Of a stretch of DNA of 45,791 nt, positions 1 to 15,019 are shown piece by piece. The translations under genes and the position numbers were made by a program. The first letter of the stretch is position 1; each line of letters begins with the position of its first letter. The notes under the pieces are model-generated. The model did not search any database, had not been told where the DNA came from, and saw only the letters and a list, made by a program, of their open reading frames with translations. The DNA is from Trachelipus rathkii (taxonomy: Eukaryota > Arthropoda > Malacostraca > Isopoda > Trachelipodidae): the NCBI GenBank assembly GCA_015478945.1, contig JABUQX010123981.1:1-45791 (forward strand), given 5' to 3'.

Positions 1-2778
1 TATGGTCTTGATCTGATTTTCAGAATAGTCTAATTCAATACACTCTTAGAAACTCTGAACGGCAAATTTAAGGTTCTTTTGAGAAAACTCTTGGAGGAAC
101 TGGAGCGACGTATTACTGGATTACGATCTAATATTCATTATAATTAACATCACCACTATCTAAATCCGAATACTTTTCAAGGCTAGTAAATATAAAGAGT
201 GGCTAGTCTATATACTATTAAGCGTAGCACTCCTTCTTTTCATTGCCTATGTAATCTTCGTGGACTGTACTTCTTAATTCTATTCTCTATCCTTATCGTC
301 TTTTGCTACTTGAGTCCGTCTTCCTTTTACATCGTACCATATCAATTCCACACTTGTCTAAATTAACTGAACAACCATCTGAGCCATCATCTTCACTCCA
401 ACTCTATAGACATTCACAAACTGTCCTTCCTTAATTTCCATTTCGGCAACTTACATTCTTCATCAATTTAGCTACAGTCGATTTTACTAGCACAGATGTT
501 TGTCCATAGGAAAATTACTTAAAACAATTAGTTAAGGTTTCCTGTTTTCCAAACTTCATCACGATCACTTCCGAGCATTATCTTGAATCTTTAATAATAT
601 TTAACTGGTGCAAAGAATACCTGGTCTATAATAATGACTCATAAATTCAAGCTGAAAGGAATATTCTTGTTTACTCATCGTGGGAAGGTATATGTTGCAT
701 TCTTCAGTGCACATACCGTAGTACTATTCCTATCTTTCAACAGATTTTCGTACATACCATCGACGATTATCTCATCTTTCTCAACGGTGCTCATTAGCTT
801 AATAGTAATTTAATCATAAATATACGTATTCTGCCCTTTTACACTTTTACATCTTTTTCAGGAAATTGCTTCCTTCCATCTTATTCAAACCTTAACTTCA
901 TATAATTATTTTCCCTTCTACAATACTGTACCGATAAAGCCTCTATACTCGATTAGTTCTGTAGGTCACGATTGGATATTCACCGATCTAATTGTAAAAC
1001 TACTTTATATTCTGATAATTTTCCCTTTTACAATTGAATAAGTTGACAATTAATAGAGAAAATATACTCTTATTGCTGGATAGAAGTATTTACTTGCCAA
1101 TAACAACACGGCTGAAGCAGGGTCGGTGTCTATCACGCTCACTATCACTCTCCCAACATTGGTCGCGGTCTCTCCTAAAAAATGAGAGATGAACACACAA
1201 CTCAGACAGGTAGACAAAAATTAAGAATATGCACATAATATATAATTAATTATAAATACAATTTATTAAACAATCAAACTTTATTCATTTTTATCTAATC
1301 TTTATTTTCCACACCTTTCATTGTTTTTTCTCTATATTTTTTTTTATTTTTTTCTGTATTTTCAGATTCGTAGGAGAATAGGGATATCTTTGAAATCATA
1401 TTTTGCATATTCTTCTTTCTTCTCTGTGATTCTGATTTTCAGTCCTTCGGTATTTCAGATAAATAAAATAGGTGAAGATTATAATTTAATAAAAATTTAA
1501 TCGTTTTCAAAATTAACCAAAAATAATAAAACTTATCTTGCAAAATAATCTTAACTAAATATCAAAAATTGTCATCTCAAATCATAAAAATCATATGAGC
1601 ATCGAATATAAATTAAAATTTTGAGGATACCGGGAAAATCTTCTAGGAACTCATTAGTTTTAATTGTTCAACACTTATTCGACCATTATACCCTAAACCT
1701 AAAGTAAGTCATACAGTTTAGAGTCATTTTTTTAGATGATTTATTATCAGCATTAAATTAAATTATTAATCACTATTATTTTCTTTCTTTTTTTTCTAAA
1801 TATTCTCTATTAGTCCTTTTTTCTATATTATTTTACTAAACAAGTCTTTATTCTTTTTCTTAATTCTCTAATTTCCATAACTCGTAATTTAGGTTAGACT
1901 TCTTTACTACTTATTACTACTATCGTATTTCAATAAAGAATTCTCCATCCTATATTTGCCTAACTTAGTATCGAGCAAGCGTTCTCATATTTAATCTCTC
2001 AAACCAAAATAAGTTAATCCATCATAATACTTATTTTCCAAATCTTATTCTTTCTTCATGTAAATCTTCAATATATATATAATTATGATTAAAATTATTT
2101 AATTTTCATATAGGATCACCAAGATTTATACTTACATATGAAAAGGCATGAACAGCATTAAAGCAAAAAAAGAAAAAAAAAACTGGAAAGAGAACAAAAT
2201 TCCTAATCACTATAAAAGATACACAAAAATAAAAACAATTAATAAAAACTAATTAAATTCTAAAGAAACTTAATAATTTCTATCTATATCAAGATAATAA
2301 AACATAATCTACAAAATTATATTATTATATTCTCATAAATCAATTAACATATAAAGTATTTTATTAGATCTAATTAATTATAATTTCTATCCAAAACATA
2401 TAAAAGATTATTTAAATTGTATACTTACACTAACAATATATAAATAAATTTTAATAATTTATTATAATAAACTTTTTAAACATTATTTAAATTTTAATAT
2501 AACAAACTACTTTCAGAAATACTATATTTTATTAAAATTAATATAAAACTAATTAGATTAATTCATTACCTAGGATATTAATAGCCATGTGTCAGACTCA
2601 CAGGTTGCTATATCAAAATACACTGGAGGTGTATGGAGTAACATGGATTATCAACGTCATACAAAGACTATATAAAAACATATAAAATCACTCTATATAG
2701 CAGAATCATAGCCAATAGACATAATTAAGATCCATTAAACGAAAATAAAATAATTTACTTCTATACAGTTAGCACACA
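1..2778. other. Gene-less left end, C-biased then A+T-rich
   Basis: No open frame worth calling and no RNA gene seen. The first 1.2 kb has clearly more C than G on the + strand (301-360 has about 16 C and 4 G). From about 1.2 kb the sequence becomes A+T-rich with short A and T runs, for example the A-rich stretch at 2165-2182. I see no repeat longer than simple sequence. Confidence 0.6.
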
Positions 2779-2930
2779 TAATAATAATAATAATAATATA
2801 TAATATTATAATAATTAAATAAATATATATAATAATATAAATAATATATATAATTAAATATATATAATATATAATTAATAATCATTAATAATAATAATAT
2901 ATAAAATAATAAATATTAAATTAACAATCA
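2779..2930. repeat. A+T-only low-complexity block beginning with (ATA)n
   Basis: The block opens with about six ATA/AAT triplets and then continues as irregular TA/AAT sequence almost without G or C. It is microsatellite-like, and the irregular spacing means that no clean unit persists. Confidence 0.85.
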
Positions 2931-4290
2931 TATACACAAAGACTTCTTAAGCCTCTACACCGAACAAGTTTATAACTCCCTGATAACAATCCAAATCGCC
3001 TTATTTCAACCCTTTGAACCTAGTCATCAACTACTAAACAGCTCTTTGAACGATACAAATAGCAAATAAGATAAAAAAAAGAATCAAAAAAACTATAAAA
3101 ACTTACTGAAATCATTCGCTTTTACACATTAACATATAATATATTAGATAAAGAGGATTTTAATAAAAACATGAGTAAATATAAGAATAATAAACAATAA
3201 AGAGAAATTAAATAATTTTATTATAATAATATAAATAAATAATATATAAGTTATCTTACCTGTGACTGCTGTGACCATTCTGCTTCCTCTCGGCCACACA
3301 AGAGCATACGTCGAGAGCCAGTCTTACCATAATAAAAAATCAATTATTTATAACAAAAAAAAAACCACTCGTGGAAACCACTGTGCATAAACACTCGGGT
3401 ACAATCTGAGAAAAACAACGAAACGATAGTCGCAGCAAGTCAAAAAAAAACAAATCAAATATATATATAATATAATATATATATATATAATACTAACAGT
3501 TCCACACACACTCTTCACTTGCATCCTGGTAGGATAAAATTCGGAGCATCCGAGCGGCGCGGAGAGAAAAGAACTGAAACAGTGATTAACTATATAATCA
3601 TATAATAAATCGAGTAAGTAAAATATTAAAGAAATGATAGATAAGACTCTTTGATCTATAAATTACAGTTTGAGCTCTGTCAAGCCCCCAATAATTACTA
3701 GATTCACTAATACACCATATCACTTTCCTTGTATACTGCATCTCACAATCCTCAGTTATATCATCTAATATAAAATATTAAACTATACCTTTACCTACAC
3801 TTTAACAGTGCTTTATCCCCTATGCAAGGGGTAACAAAAGATGACCACAGGAAATCGAACTTTAAGTGCATGGCTATCCAACCGTAAGTACAAAACTAAC
3901 AGTAGTTTAGCAGTCGCTTTATAAATTCATTTACGCTCCAGGTAGAATTAAAATATAATATTAATAAGTACATATGAAAGTACAACTAATGAGAAATATA
4001 TCAATAAACAAACAAAATAATCTTATTTAACAATACCTGGACATAACTATTTATGATATTTCAGAAGTGGCCTGCCTTAGAACTATCTATTTACATTAAT
4101 ACTCATGGAACTTATTACCTTATAAAAAACTACTTACCTTACCTCCAGATCACATATACATGTGTACTACGTGATTGCGCAGAATTGTCATATTTTTTTC
4201 GATAATTATTATTAACTATTACCGCGGTAAGTACGGGTGTGTTGATATTTATGATAACATCCGCCGGATGCGATGTCTGATTAATTAATT
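2931..4290. other. Gene-less stretch with a short (TA)n tract
   Basis: No coding frame of note. It contains a short (TA)-type tract at about 3460-3490 and a more mixed segment around 3255-3330. A stretch near 3848-3890 looks slightly like a reversed tRNA T-arm but does not fold, so I did not call it. Confidence 0.5.
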
Positions 4291-4425
4291 ATCTATATAA
4301 TGATATTATATATATATATATATATTATAATTAATTATATAAAACATAATATATATATATATATTATATATATTAAATACTAAATATATATTAATATATA
4401 TACTATAATATATATTGTATATTAA
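4291..4425. repeat. Imperfect (TA)n block
   Basis: About 135 bases almost entirely of A and T with repeated TATATATA runs broken by AAT/TTA interruptions. The interruptions could be old mutations or length errors in sequencing. Confidence 0.9.
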
Positions 4426-7256
4426 TTTCAATTACTTTCCTACTATTTTCATTTTCTAGACGGGGAATAGGTGCGTGACAAGCATCAGTAAAAAGAAAGT
4501 AAGTAGAAAAATTATATGACACATAAGTTCAAAAGAAGACAGCTTACCTAGACCCATCATACTTATATTAGTTATAAAGAACTATATATAGTCGTAAGTT
4601 ACAGATAAACCACCCTGAGTTATATTCAACGGTACCTGCGACGAGGGACTCCTAGTCACTAATTCTGGCATATCGTATAAGTGTAAAAGGGTTCATCCCT
4701 GGCCTCAGGATTGTGTATCCACTACCCTATTAAAATACTCCTCACAAACAACTAATATAATTTGAAGATTGTTCACGACTTAACAATCTTTTAATATACA
4801 TTGTTACCATCTATAATCACTTTATTCTCGTCCTCTGAGAGATGCGCAGTACCACGCGATTCAACTCAAATCTCGATCCTCCAAGCCAAACCGCTTCGCC
4901 ATTTACTAGAAGAATCTTAGAAATTTCATCATCTACATTCTTTTTCTACTTAGTATTTGGAATACTTCCAAAATATGGAAAGGTTGTGCTGAGACAAGAT
5001 CAACTTTTCTGCCGCCTTGTCAGCTCCGAGAACATCTCGTCTTTCTATCACAATTATAATTTAGACATACCAGCATTGCTAAACCTCACTATATACATCT
5101 GGCAACACATTTTGAGAGGACCAAATATTCTTGCAAGTTTACTTAAAGCGTGGGGTAAGACATTTTGCCTTAATTTTCCACACTGCATGATCACTTGATC
5201 TCAGCTCGTATTTCTGGTGAGGTTTTCAATCATAGTGCACTTACAATGTTTCCAGATGAGCCCGTAGTGTTTCATCATTAACACTAGATTAGTCAAACGT
5301 AGAAATTCTCGTGAAATCTGTTTATTTGATTTACTGTAGAAAGGGTTCTGTAGATTTCGTTTCTTCCTTTTAATGGTGGTCGAATTATATAGACTTTCGA
5401 TTGAAGTCTTGCTCAATCTCTTATGTCATTCAAAAGCGTATCATTTATTCAATCGTTTACACTACTTTGTCGTTACAAAAAAAAACATTGCATATAAATA
5501 ACGCTACTCTAAGTATAATTCTGCAATATTCAGGTCATTCATCTCCTTCTCAAGATACTAAAGTCGTATTTTTCTAAGCATACTAGATTAATTAACTATC
5601 TTCTTCATATACTTGTAAGCACGTCATCATTTCATTCCATGATACACTTGATAATATCTCCCTTAGCAGAGTTCGATGTACCATTAACTTGTATCTCAGA
5701 CCTCGGATCAAGAAGTGTCTCTTACATGTGAGAGGTGCTGAATTATTTTTTGGCATCGCCTAATCTCATGTACTTCATGGGTTTATAGACCACAGGTAAT
5801 ACAAATCATGAACTCATGATGATTGAGAGTCTAGGAGTACCCATCATCTAAGGTGCACTAAACAAGGTACAGTTACGCGTAGCTCCTATTGTACATCATA
5901 CTAAACATTTGCGTTGAGATTCTCTATAAACGTATTTTTTTGATTAAATATTTCTTATCAGCTATCGACTCCATCATCCTGTTCCTCGCGCACTCCGCAG
6001 TGGCAAAGCGCGGACTAACGCGAATTTCTCTCGAAATCTACACTGTCGGTAGTCGCATGATCATCCCTATATCGGCCTACTAAATGTGCTACAAGATAGC
6101 GATTCAATGTCTTTGATAGCAGGTGTAGCATCAGAAGACGATACGTTGGTCAGACTCGCTCTGCCACTAGGATCAAAGAGTTGATCAAAAGATAACTTAA
6201 TTAATACATTTCATACGGCACATTTCAAATCTGGAGTAAGAAATAATAAGGACTCGAGTCCAATCATATTCATCTCCATAACACACATAGTGCCGCGAAT
6301 TTTTGAGACTACTCTCGCGCTTATCTAACGTTTAGCTTCCAAAAATAACACAGATATCTCGTTTTACAACACACAGTAGAGCTCACTCTAAAGGACACAG
6401 GTTTGCTCGAAAATTTAAATGTCATCCTTACAGCAATTACACTTCGGATATCAATTCTCACAGTTTGTTTCAGCAGTCTTAGCACACCCTATTATATACT
6501 TATTCAACCTTCCGTTATCTTCATACATATATTTGAACTTTGTCATACGGAACTAGTAGGCACCGCTCACGGCCGTGCAAAAACTTCCCACCCGTTTTTA
6601 CCTACTCTCGATCTTCGCCATCTTCCTAACCAAATAACAGCATTTTGATTATTTCTTTTTTTTAAATACTTTCATAAACTTCTTGATATTATCAAAGATA
6701 ATTTGCAAAGACACTTTACAAACTGTGTAGTAAGCACCGCTGAACATGAAACATCTTAAATCTTTTAATGTGATCTTATTAAAAAAATCATTGGTATCAC
6801 GAATTTCCCGAATGATAACTAAGCGTTGGCTAATACGTAGTAATATTTATAAACCTAAAATCTTATATGATTACCTAATTAATTATTTTGTGTCATATAT
6901 TCATTTATGGATACTTGTAGTTCTGCGCATTTTATATTTAGTATATGTAAATATTATTCAGTGAATTGATACTTACTTCATATTATGCATATAGATGGAG
7001 TAGGATTGAAGATAGATGTAATAACAGTACTAGTCAACTTAACCTTTTTGCAGGAAAATTTTTCATTTTACTTGACAACTATCGCTAATAAATCTCTATA
7101 GATATTAAATATACATTGATTCTTCCACCTTTTTTATAGGAAATGCTATATAATTCAGAAGAAGAACTATACAGTCATCTTCTTAATCATTGAATAAAAA
7201 ATACTCATCATGTGATATATTGTCAGTACCATATGGATTAGAACCATTATTATTCT
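4426..7256. other. Gene-less, C-over-G biased sequence
   Basis: Several short frames (for example + 4842-5198, 118 codons, and - 5201-5416, 71 codons) are of a length expected by chance. They show no domain, no signal peptide and no consistent neighbour. Nothing else recognisable. Confidence 0.5.
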
Positions 7257-7282
7257 TTATTATTATTATTATTATTATTATT
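7257..7282. repeat. (TTA)n trinucleotide microsatellite
   Basis: Roughly eight to nine near-perfect TTA/ATT triplets, followed to about 7340 by degenerate TTA-rich sequence. Confidence 0.9.
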
Positions 7283-10200
7283 CATTACTTATTTTATTAT
7301 TCATTATTACTATATTATGATTTTATTATTATTACTTATTGAGCATTATTATGATAATTATAACCTTATGAAGATAAAAATTTATGTTTAATTCTGTTAA
7401 TATAGAGTTAATAGAGCCACAAACAATACTTCTCTGCGATCTCTTTCTCACTACTACGCTTCTTCATCTCCTTCGATGTTTACTACAATTGATGTTTAAC
7501 CAGTGATGACCTTAAAAATCCTGGGTCGACCCGTTCGCTATTCGCGTGCCATATCTCACGAATCTACACACTGAGTCGCTATCATCTCCTAGTAAAATAG
7601 CCATTATATCTTCATAAAAAATCTAACTATACAAAATACTAATTAAAAATGCTTGTTTGTATCTGATAGATATAATATAAAATATTCTCCTCAGGACTCA
7701 GATATACTACCTGTCCTTTTCAATACAATCTCTCATTTTTAAAGCCATTTTTGCGCGTAAATAGCGAGGCTGAGACTCATTTATACCCTATTAATCTCCT
7801 TATCTCCATCCTTTGTATCTAACTTATCCTTATAAACTCTAATGCAGTTTTTTAGGTCCTGGCACTATTCTCGTTTATCTTTTTATTTTAGTGTATTAGA
7901 CAGTCTAGCATATATTGTGTAGCTGGAATATTTATTTGAGAGCTTTGAAGTTTATTCTCAATAAATATTTTTTTTTTTTTACAATCTCTATTATTATTAC
8001 TCTAATTATTAAACCTTAGATTATTCTAGTCAAGCCTTGCGTCTAGATGCTGGCAACCGACACATTAAAGTAATATCGCAACAGCCTGCTTCAAGACAGG
8101 GAATCATATGTGTTATCTGGTACGTTCGTATAATTAATAATAGATTATGGGACTCAACTATTTTCGCTATTTGAGCTCTCGCACTGTCACTAACGACTTG
8201 CCCGCTTGAAGGGCTCTCTTAATAACAATTAACAATGCTTCTTCTGTATAACAGTGTCGAAGAGAACATTTTTTGCATATCTATCATCTAATACGTGGGT
8301 GCAACAACAATCACCTATATAGCCAATGTGGGAGAACCTCTAAACCCGTCTAGGAAGAAACACAGATGCCTAGTAAGAAAAACGTGAAAAAAACTTTTGC
8401 TGAATAAACTACGTTCTTAGGTGATCGATTACCGTCAGGCTTGTGTAAATTGGGGGCCAAGTCTCACCAGATATCTGCTTCGAAGTTTTGAAATCGTCCA
8501 TTCTTTACCAGACATGATGATAGAAACGTAACTGTTCTACTTAATATATCATATGGATGATCTTCCTCGTCATCTGCAAACACCAGAAACTTACTTACAC
8601 AGACTTGACAAGACGTGAGAACGTCTAGCGAACTCGGTCCGGCCTGATTCTAATTGTTCATTTCTGATCTTCTCATAGCGCTCGACACATCTTTTTTCGG
8701 TAGAGTTTGCAAGCGAAACCTCTCGCTCGCTCGAATCATCATGCCCTTTTGGTGAATATCAATAACGTTTTTGTATCTATCTCGTATCACAGCCGTTTAG
8801 CTAACTCATACCTTGAGCGAGTGGTTTCTATATTTGCAAAATGTATAACTTGACGATCCAAGGAGAATACGAGATGTCGCTAACAACGCTCTCTTGTCCG
8901 CCATCGAGAAATGCTTTATCCTTGCATCCTCAACTATTGAAAGTGTTTTGCCAACGCACTACTATATCATGATCTGATTCTACCTACCGAGCAATGTCGC
9001 GATTATTGGCAAACTCGTGGCCTACCATTTACTGTTCCTATGCACTCCCCATCTCTATTCTATCTCTCTTATAAATAATACTTATAAATCCTATGAAAAA
9101 ACAGCTTCCTTAGTTCTCTGCGACCTCCTAAGCATTCCTCCTATCCTTCTCACTCTCCCAATACTATTCATTATAATCCATATCTCTTCCCAGATCCCCA
9201 AAAGTGCTCTAATACCACTTATATCGCTCTACTAATTTAATTATTTCGCCATCTCTCAATTACTCACTTCTATGCACACAGATTTGAACGTCAAAATCTC
9301 ATATTCGCTCCGTCCACAAATATTAATGATGCACATAGTTCCTTCGCGAGGGTCAGTCAGTTTGGTCATTATCCAACCAAGCTACTTCTCCAGAGTCTCA
9401 AGGTTTCATCTTTTCCGATCCACATTACTCAAGCATGTATTGTTGGTCTAGAATCAAGAAAAACGTTTTTGGAACCATATTAATCCAACGGTTAATTGCG
9501 GTCGATTACTTAAACGCTTGTACTTTTCGAGAATGTGAACTCCTACATTCTACTAACCTAACCCTAGTGGAATAACACGCTCGGGGTGGTTTCAAAAGCG
9601 TCAAAACTATTTATCGATCATACGATCAACTTCCATAAACATTATCATTCTTCGAATATACTACAACTCTAATCTTTTCGTTAGCTAGTTCTTCTCGTGT
9701 AGCGTCAAATCTCTAGCTGTTCCACGTATCGAATAATTTTCCTCTGTCGGAAAATCTCTCTATCACTAGAAGGGATACGTGTTTTTACTCTTGAGCACGC
9801 GCGGTAATGTGCGAACACATCAAATTTTAATCTACACTTATTGCGTATCCAAAGAGTTTCGTTGGAAAATAAGAAATTCAGCAATGTCTGTGGCGATAGT
9901 CGCTTCGATGTATCATTAAAAGACATGCTCTTCACGATAGCGACTGACTTCGCACCTCTTCCACAAGTTATGTAGGTGTGCAGGATCTATTGTCTATTGT
10001 CAAGGCTGCGATGATATCCTTTCTTGTGACACTGAACACAAGTATAGAGTTCTATCACATAACCAGCAATTCTATTCGAGCATTTGGGAGTACAACATCA
10101 ATATTCCGTCTTATTGTATTCCGTCAGAATCTGCATCCAGTTCAGTGAGCAAATCATGATGATTCGCACATCTAATTACAATAATAGTTTGTTTCTCTTT

Positions 10201-13200
10201 ATGTATTACAATCAACAAAGATTTTCCAGAGATTCTCTCCTCCAGTCTCCAAGTTTACATCTCTGCATTTCAAACACAATGTTTGTTCTCATCCACATCG
10301 ACTTACCGGGCAGACTCAATTACACAACACTCTTCAACCACGTCCGCTTCATGACAGCTAGCCTGGGTCAAAATAACTCTCGAGAGGCTGGGAAAGTACT
10401 AGAGTTTGAATCTTCATAGAAAAGGCATCATCCGACCCTTCATAAGTGCCGATTTATTCAATCTCAGCCTTAGCACTCACTAGTGCCTATACTATCAGCC
10501 TTCCAGAGCGCGACTATTTGTGCTCCTTTAGAATCGCGCATCACTCAACTACACTGCTATGCCGCCGGCACTCGAGTCTTAAAACATGTACTCACACAAT
10601 GTACCTCATATCTACAGGATTCTCACATCCCATCTTTCTGGCTAGTAAATATGAACTATCAAAACGTATCCGAAAGACCATTAGATCTTCACGCATTTTC
10701 CAGATTCTCTCGTAGACATACTCTACCCTGATAGCATTTGTAAATATATTACACGCGCCGTCGCGCTTGAGATACGAAATTGTAACAGAACTCAGACATT
10801 TAAACTGATTTATTGAGGAGACAGAGGTTACAAAAATCTTATTTTCTAAAACTTCACTAACCAGTTTACGCGCGCGTTAACTCTTTTGGTGAATCGCCTA
10901 TACAGAACATTTTATTGATTGCCTAGTGCTTATAACTGCGAGTATTGAACATACACTTCTACATCTCGGAAGTTTTTAACCTTATTATTTAAAGAGTTAC
11001 TTAAAGTATTGAAAATTTGGTCTAAGTGTTCAACTATCTATCCTAAATGTGAATTAAATTCGGATTATTCATCCTAAACTTTCTCGGACATCACAATAAT
11101 CAATCTGCGACCGGATATACGCTCCCTTTTGAGGATCGTGTTGGCAGGCGATCATAGACTTTCCGACCCCGTCTAAACGTATCGTCGGATTATCTTAGAG
11201 TAAGTATGTAGGAAACTTTTACAATAGACTTAATCGAACTAGTCCGCATGCTAAAAATTATCTCTTCTATTACTTATCCACGGCTGCTTCTTAAGTCTCT
11301 CCCAAGTAAATGATTGACTGCTTTTAGTCTGTCCTGTTATAAGATTTAGAGTAACGACGATTCAAACTATTAGTATTTTCTAACTTAGCATGCAAATAGA
11401 AAGCTAACCCTTTGCTTCTCAGTATTGTTACTATTTAGTATATCCATCCGAACAGCCCCTGACCTATGATAAACACAAGTACAGCTTATCAGATTTCGCA
11501 GTAGGCGTGTGCCTAGGTGCTATAAAAATCAGTTCATATATGATATAACGAAATGCGCCCATTATATAATATTAAGCTTTCTCTTACTAAAATATAGTAC
11601 GCGTCACTGAAACTAGGTACATATGGAATGTATGTAGATGAACTTCTAGCAATATATCTAGCATTATAAAGTTACAATATCCGTTATTTCATAGTTGGTC
11701 GGGAATCTCATGTCGATAATTTGCCATAGTTACCTATAGCACTAACGACATGCATACATAGAGTTTTCCACAGCTTAAACAGTCCACTCGTGAAGCCCGC
11801 CACCTTTATTGAATTTATTGCACAATTCACAACTGATATATAGCCATATTAAATCTAAGGAAATAAGATCATAGACTATTCCTGAAGAATGGTCCGCTAC
11901 CCATTTCCTCGCAGGCTATTAGTATATCTTCAGTAATTACGGCATCTCATATTCTATTTTACTCATACATCGATTATCTGTCGAAATGGCTCGCTGCTAG
12001 CAGCATCGAAGAAGATTTGTTTAACTTTTCCTATTCCTAGCTTCTATCTATATTACGAATTCAAACTGTTATAGATATTTGTTATTGTAAACTATCCACC
12101 TCTGTTATGCGACGTCTCTTCCGCACATCCTCGTCTCTAAGTCTATAACCTACCCCCATTTAGTAGCAGAAAGGTAATTTCACAACTCATTTCATCATAG
12201 ATCTATTATCGTCACCCAGTGGGTAAAAAGTAGTTAAGCAAGTCAAAATATAGGCAATTTAGCATAATATACGCCTTCTGAACCGATCCATAATAACAGC
12301 TAATCAGAGTGTGAGTATGGACTTCTGTGTGTGTCATAAGATTTCCGAAGAACTCTATAAACGCCACATAATTCACAAAGTAGCTGCTAAGGCATCACGG
12401 TGCGGTACCTCTTCACGAATCCTTATTCTTTCCCCCTGGTGAAGCACGTATGTATGACTACAGGGCACAGTTGATTGATATGTTTTCTGTCCTATGACTC
12501 GACAGACGACTTCGGGCGAAACCCTTTATCCCACGCCTCACATTTGGTTTCAACTACAAATATTTATAAAATTTTTGCACATATGAATCGTATTCATTTT
12601 CCTTTTAGAATTGTGCACGATAACCATTCCACAAATAATGCTTAGATAACAGGAATCAGTTGTAGACAATATAGACTATTCGTATGCTGCATTTTTTGTA
12701 ACAACGTGGATGCCAGGGTTTGGGCTCCATATTCGACGGCTATATTGCAGAACAGTGTCACTATGAACAAACTCATCCTTAAAAGGAGTTTCGAACAGAT
12801 TTGTGAATATTCAACATATTTGGTCCTTACGATCATGATGACTTTGAAATTCCGGAAACTCTGAAGCTTCAATAATGCTCTCTCTTTCGCAATTTCAGTC
12901 AATAGAAGGATTCATCCGTCATTGCTAATGCTACGAATGTCATTGGTGACACGATATATAATCCCAGACCATCGGCATGCTAAAGTCCTCTATTTATAGA
13001 CATTCTTTTCAGTTTGGCACTATCGTGCAACACCGAAAACTTGGTACCCGAGTTCTTCCTCTGTGCTTTTGTCCTCCTCTCGTTGTATTGACTCGACTTC
13101 GTAAAAGAGATCCCTTCTACAGTTGCCTCCGGGATCAGCTGGTCGATGCGGTCGAATCATATATATATATTATTATTTGTATTTACGGAGATGATGATTA

Positions 13201-15007
13201 AAATATACGAATACCTGGATATATATCACTTGCTATCTCCAAAAAACTAACGAACAGCACCTATTCCTGGCACGACCTCGTAGTTGTACGAAGTAGTACC
13301 AATGTAGTAAAACCATTATTTGCTCAACGTATTAACTTCTCCTACTACGGTATACAAATATACCTTACAATGCCTGTCAGGTAATTATGAGATCATAACG
13401 TGTATTCTACATGTATTAATTCGGTCTATACAAAGACCACATAATGTAGTCAGTTGCAAGCCTCGATATGACGACACAATTATACTAAAAACTCGATAAA
13501 AATGAGAAACGACTACAGTTTAAAGTACTTGATTTGGCGTCTCTCACTTTAACCAAGTATTGAATGGTATCATAAGAGAGTATAAATTATCATCGAGTGG
13601 TGAACACAGTGATCTAATCACCGGGTTATTTCGACGAGATCTGTCCATAACACTCAAAACTAATACACTTAATCCTTCTATATCCATAGATACATTAATC
13701 CTATTATATCCAATTCAATACTAATAATATCGCATAGAATAAATTTATCAGCGAATGAATGGCAAATAAGCATTTTATGCCTTTTACATTCAAAAATTAT
13801 GATCTCATGCTGACTGTGCAACCATAAGAATAACTAAAATTAATATCTCATTTCAAATTGTTAGTTTTATTATATTAGCTTAATACATTAACTAAATTAT
13901 CATTGTTCAAATTGATACGGAATCTCCCGCTACGTTCTGGCCCAAAGCTTAAATCTCCGCCCCTGTCACAATACCAGATTCTCCTCAATCTCCGGAACCT
14001 ATTCGGACTCAAATCTTACCGTCTTGTCTACCTCATATCTCAACGTGTCTTGCAGCGTAACGGTTTATTATTTTTTTTTCGGTAGTCATAATAGCCCATT
14101 GGAAGAGAACGTAGGCTATGCTACAGTGTTGTAAATTCGACATTCAGTGATCACGACTATACAAGTTTATGCTATATAGGGTAAGCATAGTATACCTCTG
14201 ACCGTTTATCTTCTTTTATTATATTGAATAGTTAATTACGGACCAATGTCTGTGATATCTAAGATGATTTTATAAATAAATTCGTTCGTGTGAACTATAA
14301 CTCTTAGATTTTAGTTGTTCAGATTAAAATGCCCTTTTAAGAAAGAGCGTTTTGTGATTAATTAGCGTAGTTATATTATATACTTTCTATATCTACTTTA
14401 GTAAATCGAAATTCTGCTCCGATACTGCTCGCATAAGTGACAAACATTTATAATAATACTTTGTCGTGAAGAAGTAGCAAATGCGGATGCGGATCACCGC
14501 TGAACCATTATTAGAATGTTCTTTGTGACTCTATTTAAATCATTTCGGCTTATCCTTGATAGAAAAAGAGTTTCTCTTATCCGCATGAATAAAGGACACA
14601 GCGCTCGACTAAATTCGCAAAGATTAATTCTATAATCGTAAAAAGTTTAATTTTATCATCTCAGGACCTGTACATAAGTAGAATGTTTGAAGAAAATACG
14701 TTTGCAGAAAAATGATTCTCGAAGTGTTACTGCTACGTGCAATTTATGCTTTATAAAATTATGAAATTAATAAAATCAGTGATTGATACTCTATTTATTA
14801 TGCATACTTTTGAATTTTATCTCTATAATTAATTTACTTTTTTTCATATCATACTTAGGGCATTAGCGTATCACCTAGGAGAGGTAAGAAGATCTTCCAT
14901 AGTAACAGCATGCAACATAGAATTATTACTGGACGAGGATATCGAGATCCGCCTGTCTCACTTGAAGAAGATGCAAGTTTTTTAATAGAGAACGACATGC
15001 GACTCTT
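7283..15007. other. Long pyrimidine-biased stretch without a supportable gene
   Basis: The + strand is rich in C and T and poor in G: 9061-9240 has 53 C and 10 G by count. Stop codons are therefore rarer on the + strand, which accounts for + frames such as 10084-10419 (111 codons) and 10483-10731. Those two share a frame but are separated by TAG at 10417 and 10471, and their products are not recognisable. A 13-base T run ends at 7980. I found no repeats or RNA genes. Confidence 0.5.
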
Positions 15008-15019
15008 CCCCCCCCCCCC
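15008..15019. repeat. Poly(C) run of 12
   Basis: Twelve C in a row, unusual for the base composition around it. A G-quadruplex would need further G runs on the opposite strand, and none lie close by. Confidence 0.95.

Noticed and set aside
3826..3895. Possible tRNA on the - strand (a reversed GGATTCGAAC-like T-arm)
   Set aside because: Only a partial T-loop resemblance. No acceptor stem, D-arm or anticodon arm could be paired around it.
10063..10731. A + frame of about 220 codons broken by two TAGs
   Set aside because: A second + frame (10446-10715) is open over part of the same bases, so this is general stop scarcity of a C/T-rich strand, not a frame-specific signal.
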